A DNA stretch of 35,623 nucleotides from Fidelibacterota bacterium. GTDB lineage: Bacteria; Fidelibacterota; UBA8477. The translations under genes were made by a program, and so were the position numbers. The stretch lies in assembly GCA_021734065.1 (NCBI GenBank), contig JAIPJQ010000011.1, forward strand, positions 1-35,623. The letters are read 5' to 3'. Below, one piece after another: positions 8,046-15,319 of this stretch. Every line of letters begins with the position of its first letter. Position 1 is the first letter of the stretch. Under the pieces are notes generated by a model. That model was given only the letters and a program-made list of their open reading frames with translations, was not told the DNA's origin and searched no databases.

Positions 8046-9731
8046 TTAGCGTCCCAGTTTATGACAATCCTGACAATCATGTGCGATGGGTGTGAAACGC
8101 ACTGTGCGCTTTTTTTTGCCAGGCCCGGCTTGTTCCAGAAAATGGCATTTCTCACAGACCACATTTTCATGCTGGCCCGACAGGGGGAAGCGGGTTAACT
8201 CATCATGATCAAAATCGTCAATCTGCCAGGTTTCAAATCCGTGACACCTCTGGCAGGGATTCACACTATCCAGTAATTTGAATTGTCCATCATGGATGTC
8301 AATATGGCAACTCTCACAATCTGTCGATATCCCTGCGTACTGCACAAAAGCTCCCTGCTTTGTATGGCATTCCCCGCAGGCGATTCGCCCATGCCGTCCC
8401 ATCAATGGGAAATTTGTCGAAGCGTGGTCAAAAATGAGTGTACCCCAGGCGTTGGTGGTATGACAAGACTCACACCAGTTTATCTCTTTCTCATAACGAC
8501 TGAACTGGTTTCCATGGGGATTTTCGTGACAGGCCTGACAGGTGACCGCGTCCCAGAAATAGAGTGATTTTCCTGCTTCGTCCTCATGACACATGATGCA
8601 GGGTAATGCCAGATGGGCACCGGTCAGCGGGAAGCTGGTCTTCTGATGCTGCATCAATGTGTAACGGGGTGGGGCGAATCCCAATTCTGAATGGCATTCA
8701 TCACACTGAAACCCCGCCGTCCGGTTCCGGAATGCACCTTCATGATGGTCTTCGTGACAATCGGTACAATTTTCAAATTGCAGTGGGCTGGCATTGTCTC
8801 CCGACTGATGACAAGCCAGACAGTCCACGGTCTGGTGTTTTCCCACCAGCGGAAAGCGGGTTTTGCTATGGTCCACCACACCGGCTTTGGGTGATTTGAA
8901 CGAATCCATGGTGTGGCATTGGAGGCAATTATCATCAAATTGCCCGTGGTGGTAATCTTTGTGGCAATCCAGGCAACCATCGAAGGTCAGTCCCCCGAAT
9001 TTCCGCACCTGAATGCCCTCTACCGGCGTTTGTTTTTGCGAGTGGCACTGTCCGCAATCCAGTGTTTGGTGCGCGCCAACCAGTGGGTATTGGGTTTGGG
9101 TGGTGTGATTGAATGTGGTGCGCACCACTGCCCAATCGGCGGTGCCATGGCAATTATCGCAGGTCTGATCGGGAAATTCATTCCGGTGAACATCGGTGTG
9201 ACATTCACTGCATGCCGTGGGTAATCCCAGAAAGGTGGTTGACACCACATCTGCATCGGGATGTTGACGGTCGTATTCCAGAATGTCCGGAGTGCGAACA
9301 TTTTTCGATTGATGACATTCCTCGCAATCGATGGATTGATGTTTACCGGTCAACGCGTAACCGGTGTGTTTGTGGTCGAAGGATTCTTTATCCGGTTCCC
9401 ATTGGATGAGTTGATACTTTTTCCCTGCATGCTCCAGATGACATTTACTGCAGGACTTGTCTTCCAGCAGGCCATGATACCCAATCTTTTCATCAATGCG
9501 ATTCTGAATCGGTATATGACACTCCAGGCAATTGGGTGCCAGATCATTGGAGCCAAAAGTGTGGCAGGAGAGGCATTTCGTAATACCTTCCAGGTGGGCA
9601 TGGGCGTCGGACAAAGGTCCGGGAGAAAATTGAGCCCGAATGGACGTGGTCCCTAACAAAAGCAGAATAAGGACCCCCGGAATTTTTAACCCACCGGTTT
9701 TGGGACATTTTATTGACCAGTAATTCAGCAT
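8046..9731 (-). CDS. Secreted multihaem c-type cytochrome with 20 CXXCH sites
   Basis: A 561-residue protein with a basic N-terminus, a hydrophobic stretch (about residues 18-29) and probable cleavage near IRAQF. Twenty canonical CXXCH sites follow, the first at Cys53 in the DAHAHLEGITKCLSCH context. The recurring TxFPLxGxHxxxxCxxCH and FDH elements match those of the next two cytochromes, but there is no CX4CH and no shared C-terminal Cys cluster. It is the first of the three cytochrome genes and the next starts 19 bases after its stop. No good ribosome site precedes the ATG, and a hairpin with a U-tract lies 15 bases upstream. It is likely a periplasmic electron shuttle between the inner-membrane module and the giant cytochrome. 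Confidence 0.92.
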   Translation of the reverse strand: MLNYWSIKCPKTGGLKIPGVLILLLLGTTSIRAQFSPGPLSDAHAHLEGITKCLSCHTFGSNDLAPNCLECHIPIQNRIDEKIGYHGLLEDKSCSKCHLEHAGKKYQLIQWEPDKESFDHKHTGYALTGKHQSIDCEECHQSKNVRTPDILEYDRQHPDADVVSTTFLGLPTACSECHTDVHRNEFPDQTCDNCHGTADWAVVRTTFNHTTQTQYPLVGAHQTLDCGQCHSQKQTPVEGIQVRKFGGLTFDGCLDCHKDYHHGQFDDNCLQCHTMDSFKSPKAGVVDHSKTRFPLVGKHQTVDCLACHQSGDNASPLQFENCTDCHEDHHEGAFRNRTAGFQCDECHSELGFAPPRYTLMQHQKTSFPLTGAHLALPCIMCHEDEAGKSLYFWDAVTCQACHENPHGNQFSRYEKEINWCESCHTTNAWGTLIFDHASTNFPLMGRHGRIACGECHTKQGAFVQYAGISTDCESCHIDIHDGQFKLLDSVNPCQRCHGFETWQIDDFDHDELTRFPLSGQHENVVCEKCHFLEQAGPGKKKRTVRFTPIAHDCQDCHKLGR

Positions 9732-9745
9732 AGTTTGTCGACCAC

Positions 9746-9773
9746 AAAAAAACCTGATGCGTCCGTCATCAAG
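9746..9773 (-). terminator. Hairpin plus U-tract immediately upstream of the multihaem cytochrome operon
   Basis: On the minus strand a 7-bp stem (9767-9773 with 9753-9759, one G-U pair) with a 7-base loop is followed directly by seven T residues (9752-9746). It ends 15 bases before the ATG at 9731. It may terminate the TPR-gene transcript or act as a leader attenuator for the cytochrome genes. Confidence 0.5.
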
Positions 9774-9788
9774 ACTGTTCGGACACCA

Positions 9789-9804
9789 TCAAAAGGTCTT
9801 TTGA
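9789..9804. promoter_or_regulatory. 16-bp dyad in the cytochrome operon leader (possible operator)
   Basis: Perfect 7-bp arms (TCAAAAG and CTTTTGA) are separated by two bases. They lie in the 186-base gap between the TPR gene and the first cytochrome gene, just upstream of the hairpin. It could bind a dimeric regulator. No promoter boxes were assigned with confidence. Confidence 0.25.
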
Positions 9805-9917
9805 ATCAGGGGAAATGAGTCCTGGTTTACCTGCCGTGCAATGAACTGCTGTTAAACAAACAAACCTGCCTAATAAATCTGGATCTCCCCCGGTATAAAA
9901 ATCCCTGGAGGAAGCCT

Positions 9918-10604
9918 TTACAATTGTTTTAAGCTCTCCGAAGCACGCTGGGATTCCGGATCATTGGGGTACTGGTTCACCAGCGCTTCCCAAACTTTCC
10001 GGGCTTCTTCCCGGTTGCCCATGGAGGCCAAGATGGCTCCCTTGTTGTACATGGCTTCCGTATCGTCTGAATTAATACCCAGCATTTGATCACACGCGTC
10101 CAGCGCCACCTGGAATTTTCCTAATTGAAAAGCGCTGTGCATCACCTGCGTCCAGGCTTCCGCAGAGGCGGAATTTGCCCGGGCAGCTCCGCTGTAATAT
10201 CCCAAAGCTTGCTCAAAACGACCGATCTGGAAATAGAGGTCACCCAGCCGCATAAATGCCGGAGCGTCGGTGGAATCCTTGGCAACTCGCTCTTTCAAGG
10301 CTGCCAGCTCCCGCATAATACCACCCATAGCGCCCTGATTGGGATCGCCGGTGGTCTGACCGCCCATACCAGGCATATTCATGCCCGCGTGGGGATCCGC
10401 TGTTGATTCGGGTCCGGAAGAAACACTGTAAATAATGATGGCCGCGGCAACCACCACCAGGGCACTGACCATGTATAACCATTGTTGTTTTTTGGGGTGC
10501 GATTGTTTGGCCGGTGTCGCACTCCCCACAGGTGCGCCGCAACTCACACAGAATTTCGCGTTTTCCGGTATTTCAGTTCCACATTCGGTACACTTCATAC
10601 TCAT
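9918..10604 (-). CDS. Zinc-ribbon, single-TM, TPR protein (possible cytochrome c assembly factor)
   Basis: A 228-residue protein with three parts. A cytoplasmic zinc ribbon has Cys5, Cys8, Cys19 and Cys22 (CTECG and CVSCG knuckles). A transmembrane helix spans about residues 43-61. A periplasmic part has a Met/His-rich stretch (PHAGMNMPGMGG, about 71-82) and about three TPR repeats (about 105-220). The GAAGGG ribosome site fits the first ATG at 10604 better than the one two codons later. TPR domains tethered by one helix occur in cytochrome c maturation factors of the CcmI/NrfG type, and this gene sits between the inner-membrane redox module and the multihaem cytochromes, so an assembly or haem/copper-handling role is plausible. 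That role is inferred. Confidence 0.75.
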   Translation of the reverse strand: MSMKCTECGTEIPENAKFCVSCGAPVGSATPAKQSHPKKQQWLYMVSALVVVAAAIIIYSVSSGPESTADPHAGMNMPGMGGQTTGDPNQGAMGGIMRELAALKERVAKDSTDAPAFMRLGDLYFQIGRFEQALGYYSGAARANSASAEAWTQVMHSAFQLGKFQVALDACDQMLGINSDDTEAMYNKGAILASMGNREEARKVWEALVNQYPNDPESQRASESLKQL

Positions 10605-10648
10605 TTATCTATCCCTTCATCTGTATTACGGATTTACCGTTCGTTATC

Positions 10649-11950
10649 TCAGGCAGCAACCTGTCCAAATTGAATGCCGATCTCTTTCAGGAGTGGAAAG
10701 GGTACGAGGCCACCTGCAAATACAAAAACATAGTCATTGGCCAGTGTAATGGTTTCATCATGCTGCGTTAAAATGACCTTGTCTTCCTGAATCTCCTGCA
10801 CATTGGACTCGAAAATAACATTTATGAGCTGGTCTTTCACCAATTTATCCAACCGCTCCTGGTTTTTGGATTTGAGTCGGAAAAAGTCGGATTTGCGATA
10901 GGAGATGGTCACCCGATTGCCAGGCTGCTGGGTCAGTCCGATGGCTGCTTCAATAGCAGAATCACCGCCACCCACCACCAGAATATCCGTGTTCTGATAA
11001 CTCTCCGTATCAATCAACTTATACATCACTTTGGGGCGTTCTTCGCCCGGGACGCCCAGTTTACGCGGCGTCCCACGTCGGCCCAGTGCCAGCACCACCC
11101 GGCCGGCTGTGAAGTCACCTTTATTGGTCTGCACGATAAAATGGTCGGCATCCACGCCAACACCGGTCAGGCGATGATGGGATTTGTACTGCAGGTTCTT
11201 CTCGCTGATAATTTGCTGCCAGATTTCCAGTAATTCTTCCTTACTGTATTCCAGATTTTTCAATGTTCCGTAATGGGGGAGTGTCACCGGCTGAACCATC
11301 ACCAGCTTCCGGCGGGGATATTGTAAAACCGTCCCGCCTGGCTCATCCTGATCCAGTAAGACCACATTCAGGTCTGTATCAATCAATTCCAACGCGGTAC
11401 TCATGCCCGCCGGACCGGCACCCACCACAATGACATCAAAATCCACATCTTCACGACGCGAATAGGTGCGCTTGACGTCCTGTCCTACACTGGAACCCTG
11501 ATTGATGGCATTCCGGATCAGCGCCAGACCGCCCAATTCTCCCACGATATAGATCCCCGGTATATTGGACTCATAGTTCTCTTGCAGGTAGGGAATGTCC
11601 TGGCGGGATGAGATGTCCCCCAAACCCACTTCAATACCACCTACCGGGCAGTTGTCCTTACACAACTCATGTCCCACACATTTGGCGCCATTGATCAAGA
11701 CGGCCTTCCCTGAGATGACTCCCAAAACCTCGCCTTCCGGGCAGACCCGAACACAAATCCCGCAACCAATGCAGGTGGACAAATCAATAATGGGATGCTG
11801 CATTAAGGCTTTATCTATGCCTTTGGATTTGGCTTCTTCCAATTTTTGTTGGGTGCGCGCATCCCGCTTTTTCCAATTCCTTAAATAGGGAATGACGAAC
11901 ACCAGAATAATGGCAATGCCCAATACCCAGGATAATGTAGTTTCTGTCAT
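10649..11950 (-). CDS. Membrane-anchored ferredoxin/FAD/NAD(P)-dependent oxidoreductase
   Basis: A 433-residue protein from the ATG at 11950, one base after the upstream stop. An N-terminal membrane anchor (about 5-22) is followed by two ferredoxin-like motifs: a canonical one with Cys60, 63, 66 and 70, and a second with Cys91, His94, Cys97 and Cys101, so one Cys is replaced by His. A flavoprotein domain of the thioredoxin-reductase fold follows, with an FAD motif (VVGAGPAGMSTALEL, about 175-189) and an NAD(P) motif (VVGGGDSAIEAA, about 325-336). The CXXC redox disulfide of true thioredoxin reductases is absent. It probably passes electrons from NAD(P)H or ferredoxin to the cytochrome b encoded just upstream. 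Confidence 0.85.
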   Translation of the reverse strand: MTETTLSWVLGIAIILVFVIPYLRNWKKRDARTQQKLEEAKSKGIDKALMQHPIIDLSTCIGCGICVRVCPEGEVLGVISGKAVLINGAKCVGHELCKDNCPVGGIEVGLGDISSRQDIPYLQENYESNIPGIYIVGELGGLALIRNAINQGSSVGQDVKRTYSRREDVDFDVIVVGAGPAGMSTALELIDTDLNVVLLDQDEPGGTVLQYPRRKLVMVQPVTLPHYGTLKNLEYSKEELLEIWQQIISEKNLQYKSHHRLTGVGVDADHFIVQTNKGDFTAGRVVLALGRRGTPRKLGVPGEERPKVMYKLIDTESYQNTDILVVGGGDSAIEAAIGLTQQPGNRVTISYRKSDFFRLKSKNQERLDKLVKDQLINVIFESNVQEIQEDKVILTQHDETITLANDYVFVFAGGLVPFPLLKEIGIQFGQVAA

Positions 11951-11951
11951 C

Positions 11952-12830
11952 TTAATAAATCCAGGTGTAGCCGAAGCTGACGGTAATGGCAACATGCAGA
12001 ATCAGAATCACCAAAACCGTATACGCGAAGGGTTTATGGATCACATGCCACCAGTGGAAAATTTTATGTATCGTGTCAAAAAATGCGATTCGCTGCATGA
12101 TCAGCCGTTGACGGGCAATGGCACGGGTCAGATAGCGCACTTCCCTGGGTGGTAATCCGTATTTGTGTTGAAAGTACCGCGCCAGACGACGCGCCTGGAA
12201 TCGGCGATTCACATCTTCGAACAGAATTCGGAAGAGATTCAACACACCCCAGCGTTCAATCTCTTTTGGGATGCTGAATGCCACCAGCTGCTGAATGTCC
12301 TCGCCTTTTAAACCAAATTCAAATTCCAGCCTTCGCAGTGTCTCTGCCCGGTCCAGATGGATTTGTTTTAATGTCAATTCCTCACCCGATTTCCGCCGGG
12401 GGATGTGTCCATAAAGATAGCGCCCAACGAAGCCACTCAGAGCAACTGCCACCATGGAAAAATAACCCACACTGATGAGTCCCTGGAATTTGAATGCCGA
12501 GTGCAAAGTAGCCAGAATAGGGGCTGAAATTCCCATGAAAATATGATATCGCAGCCAGATACTGAGTTTCCCCCAGCCGCGCATAAAACGCAATCGTTTG
12601 CGGAAGACATATAAAAACATCCCCAGGAAAAATATCCCGGCAAGTATACCCAAACCATGCCCCACCAAACCGGCTGAACCATAGGTCGTATGGGCGGCTT
12701 CATATTCCTGAGCCAGGCGAACTTCCTGAGGTAGTTGGTAATAGGACCAGCCATCATACAGGGTGGACGCAACAATCACGGTCATCCCCAGAATCAACAG
12801 GGTCATCATGATGGTGTGGAAAATTTTCAT
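11952..12830 (-). CDS. Inner-membrane b-type cytochrome subunit with two bis-His haem sites
   Basis: A 292-residue protein with about five membrane helices (near residues 5-22, 57-76, 96-112, 118-140 and 266-286) and a large charged cytoplasmic loop (about 143-255). The third and last helices each carry two histidines exactly 14 residues apart (His96/His110 and His265/His279), the spacing used in cytochrome bc1/b6 proteins to hold two stacked b haems. I do not recognise a named family. It starts the seven-gene redox cluster and is separated from the flavoprotein gene by one base. I prefer the ATG at 12830; a TTG at 12839 is possible. It would connect the cytoplasmic flavin/Fe-S partner to quinol or to periplasmic cytochromes. 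Confidence 0.75.
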   Translation of the reverse strand: MKIFHTIMMTLLILGMTVIVASTLYDGWSYYQLPQEVRLAQEYEAAHTTYGSAGLVGHGLGILAGIFFLGMFLYVFRKRLRFMRGWGKLSIWLRYHIFMGISAPILATLHSAFKFQGLISVGYFSMVAVALSGFVGRYLYGHIPRRKSGEELTLKQIHLDRAETLRRLEFEFGLKGEDIQQLVAFSIPKEIERWGVLNLFRILFEDVNRRFQARRLARYFQHKYGLPPREVRYLTRAIARQRLIMQRIAFFDTIHKIFHWWHVIHKPFAYTVLVILILHVAITVSFGYTWIY

Positions 12831-12983
12831 TGGCAGCAATAATAGGAGTCAAAGGGCTGATGAACAATCAGCAAGACACCCATAAATGTAAATATTTCAA
12901 TACTGTTAGTTGTTAATTCGCAATTAAAATCAGGGCTTTTTCGGGGAGGCTTGGAGCCCTAACTCTCCATTGTAGAAATTCTC
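12831..12983. promoter_or_regulatory. Divergent intergenic region between redox cluster and rhodanese gene
   Basis: This 153-base gap must hold the promoters of both divergent units. It is AT-rich in its middle (about 12882-12930). A small hairpin (12856-12860 with 12868-12872, GCTGA/TCAGC) lies near the cytochrome b start. I cannot assign -35/-10 boxes with confidence. Confidence 0.35.
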
Positions 12984-13553
12984 ATGTCAGTGTATGTTTA
13001 CTCTATGCGACGCATGATTGTAGAGTTGACGGGGATAGCAAGCCTGGTAATTGTTGCTACCCTGATCAGTCAACTGTTCTTCCCCAATCGCATTCCCTTC
13101 TTCACCAAATTCACCACCATCCAGTCCGACAGCGGTCCGGTAAAAATTCCGTCCCTGCTTGTGAATCAGGTTTTAGAGTCCGACAGTGATTCTGAAGAAT
13201 CCATGATCGCAGAAAATCCAGCCGCCATCACCACAGCGGAGACACATGAAGCATTCATGGGAAAGAATGCTGTGATCATTGATGCCCGGGAATATGCTGA
13301 ATTTGCCAAAGGACATATCCAGGGAGCCTGGAATATTCCCTACACGGACCTATTGCTCCATGTGGAAAGGTTCGATCGTTTACCACCGGATACACTGCTG
13401 ATTACCTATTGTGACGGCGAAGAATGTCTCGCATCCATGGAGCTCGCCAACCAGTTGGCAGCCATGGGTTTTACCCGGGTCCGCTATTTTTTCGACGGCT
13501 GGAACTCCTGGCAAAATCACCAATACCCCGTCACCACGGAAGCCACGCCATGA
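12984..13553 (+). CDS. Membrane-anchored rhodanese-domain protein
   Basis: A 189-residue protein with an N-terminal transmembrane helix (about 16-33), a linker and a C-terminal rhodanese domain (about 84-185). The domain has the VIIDAREYAEFAKGHIQGA substrate-side motif and the active-site loop YCDGEECLAS, with the catalytic Cys at 143 and a second Cys at 148. Rhodanese domains transfer sulfane sulfur or carry persulfides; here it would face the periplasm. It overlaps the next gene by 4 bp (ATGA), so the two products probably work together. Other ATG codons at 13005 and 13014 are possible starts because no strong ribosome site marks the first. Confidence 0.85.
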   Translation: MSVYVYSMRRMIVELTGIASLVIVATLISQLFFPNRIPFFTKFTTIQSDSGPVKIPSLLVNQVLESDSDSEESMIAENPAAITTAETHEAFMGKNAVIIDAREYAEFAKGHIQGAWNIPYTDLLLHVERFDRLPPDTLLITYCDGEECLASMELANQLAAMGFTRVRYFFDGWNSWQNHQYPVTTEATP

Positions 13554-14014
13554 AACTGAATCCGGTAATCGGTCATTTATTGCGTATTATTTTAGGTGGT
13601 CTGTTCATTTATGCCAGTCTGGACAGTCTGTGGCGCCCGGCACTCTTTGCCAGGGCAATTTATAATTATCATCTGCTGCCGGATCTGTTGCTGCACCCGG
13701 CAGCAATCCTCCTTCCCTGGGTGGAAATGATTACCGGAATTATGCTGATTGCCAATATCTTTCCCCGCACCAGTGCTGCAATTCAAATGGTGCTCCTGGC
13801 CGTCTTTACCATTGCGGTGAGTATCGCGGTAGCCCGGGGACTGGATATTAATTGCGGCTGTTTTTCACTGGATGAAAATGGTACCCGCACCACGGTCTGG
13901 AAAATTGGTGAGAATGTATTGCTCACTGCTTTAGCATTTGTGGTCTGGTTCAATGCCCGCTCCACCTCTCCGGGATTGACTCCCTTGCAATCAATGACAC
14001 AAGAGAGGGAGTAA
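13550..14014 (+). CDS. MauE/DoxX-family redox-associated membrane protein
   Basis: A 154-residue protein with four predicted membrane helices (near 8-25, 47-69, 77-96, 119-136). The LRIILGGLFIYASLDSL start and the INCGCF motif (Cys102 and Cys104) after helix 3 are typical of the MauE branch of DoxX-like proteins, which accompany periplasmic thiol or quinone redox systems. The start is the ATG inside the ATGA overlap with the rhodanese gene; longer in-frame readings run inside that gene. The galactokinase gene starts 7 bases later. Together with the rhodanese it probably handles periplasmic sulfur or disulfide chemistry; the exact reaction is not known from sequence. Confidence 0.8.
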   Translation: MKLNPVIGHLLRIILGGLFIYASLDSLWRPALFARAIYNYHLLPDLLLHPAAILLPWVEMITGIMLIANIFPRTSAAIQMVLLAVFTIAVSIAVARGLDINCGCFSLDENGTRTTVWKIGENVLLTALAFVVWFNARSTSPGLTPLQSMTQERE

Positions 14015-14021
14015 GCCCATC

Positions 14022-15200
14022 ATGTCATTACCCCCGCTCGTCTCCGCAACCCGCCAAATCTTCAAAAAAATGTTTGGTGGTCCACCGGTAATCATGGCGC
14101 ACGCCCCGGGTCGTCTGAATATTTGCGGTGAGCACACCGACTACAATGGCGGATTGGCGCTACCTTTGGCAATCGATCGCCACGCTGTGGTAGCTGTAAA
14201 ACCTGCCGATTCAAGTCGTATCCGCGCCTACGCAATGGCATTTGATGAACAGATTGAGTGGATGCCGGGGCATGCACCGGAGAATTTACCGCCCTGGGCC
14301 AGTTACATCAATGGAGCCGTCACTCAATTCCAGGAAGATTTTGGGCTAAAGGGTGGAATTGATATTGTGGTAAACAGCGATTTATCTATCGGGTCCGGAT
14401 TGGGCTCCTCTGCCGCCTTTGGTGTAAGTATTGCCCTGGCGCTGCAAATTCTTTCGCCCAGAAAGATCAAAGTGGCGGATTTACCAGCATATTGCCAGCA
14501 GATGGAAAACAGCTACATGATGGTGGAAACCGGGGTTTTGGACCAAACCATCGCCATTTTCGCGCGGAAAAATTACGCGTTGCGGATCGATTTTACCTCC
14601 GGAACCCGAACACTCGAACCTTTGCGCTGTAAGAATTGTCAATTTGTTGTCATGGAAAGCACCGAATCCCGCCAGTTGGCCACCTCCGGTTATAATGAGC
14701 GGGTAGCCTGGTGTCAGAGCGCGCTCATTAAATCACGGAAAATCCTGAGAGATCAAATCCGGAATTTGTCCGGTATTAAAAGTAGTCAATTGGCACACCT
14801 GAAGTCCGGTTTAACACCGCATGAATTGAGCATCGTCCGCCATGTGGTCACTGAAAACGAGCGAGTGGATATTTGTGCCCGGGCATTGGTGAAGGGGGAT
14901 ATGACCACACTGGGTACCGCTCTCAATGAAGCTCATGCAAGTATGCGCGATGATCTGGAAGCCAGCACCGAGCGCCTGGATTTTCTGGTAGAAACCGCAC
15001 AATCTCAGACCGGATGTTTGGGAGCACGATTGGTGGGGGGCGGCTTTGGTGGCTCTTGTTTTGCCCTGCTGGAAAGTGACCAAGTCGAATCATTTATCGC
15101 TGTCATGAGCAGTGCTTACGAGAAAAAATTTGCTACCGGGCTCCCCATATATCCTGTGGCATCGGACGATGCAGCATCAGTGTGGCGGGTGTACGACTAG
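14022..15200 (+). CDS. galK: Galactokinase (GHMP kinase family)
   Basis: A 392-residue protein of normal galactokinase length. It has the family signature APGRLNICGEHTDYNGGLALP (about 28-48), the ATP-binding GHMP motif GSGLGSSAAFG (about 124-134), the VLDQTIAIF segment containing the catalytic Asp, and the C-terminal LVGGGFGGSCFAL motif. The reaction is galactose + ATP to galactose-1-phosphate, the entry to the Leloir pathway. A GAGAGGGAG ribosome site lies just upstream. No galT or galE is nearby; the gene rides at the end of the rhodanese-MauE operon. A related sugar kinase of the same subfamily is a possible alternative. Confidence 0.88.
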   Translation: MSLPPLVSATRQIFKKMFGGPPVIMAHAPGRLNICGEHTDYNGGLALPLAIDRHAVVAVKPADSSRIRAYAMAFDEQIEWMPGHAPENLPPWASYINGAVTQFQEDFGLKGGIDIVVNSDLSIGSGLGSSAAFGVSIALALQILSPRKIKVADLPAYCQQMENSYMMVETGVLDQTIAIFARKNYALRIDFTSGTRTLEPLRCKNCQFVVMESTESRQLATSGYNERVAWCQSALIKSRKILRDQIRNLSGIKSSQLAHLKSGLTPHELSIVRHVVTENERVDICARALVKGDMTTLGTALNEAHASMRDDLEASTERLDFLVETAQSQTGCLGARLVGGGFGGSCFALLESDQVESFIAVMSSAYEKKFATGLPIYPVASDDAASVWRVYD

Positions 15201-15319
15201 CAGACGTCTTGGTTGAAAAAAACGGGATTGGTTGCCCGTAACACTTGGGCTGTGCAAGGCGAATTTTGTCTGTGTGCATGTGACTGGCAGCTCTGCCCGA
15301 CAGGAGGAAAGGGGTTTCC

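Noticed and set aside
8027..8170. Upstream extension of the giant cytochrome gene to 8170
   Set aside because: It would overlap the previous cytochrome gene by more than 100 bases and bury the signal peptide; the ATG at 8026 gives a normal export signal.
15201..15319. Possible small gene between galactokinase and the transporter
   Set aside because: No plus- or minus-strand frame there has a ribosome site plus a convincing protein; it is most likely a leader region.
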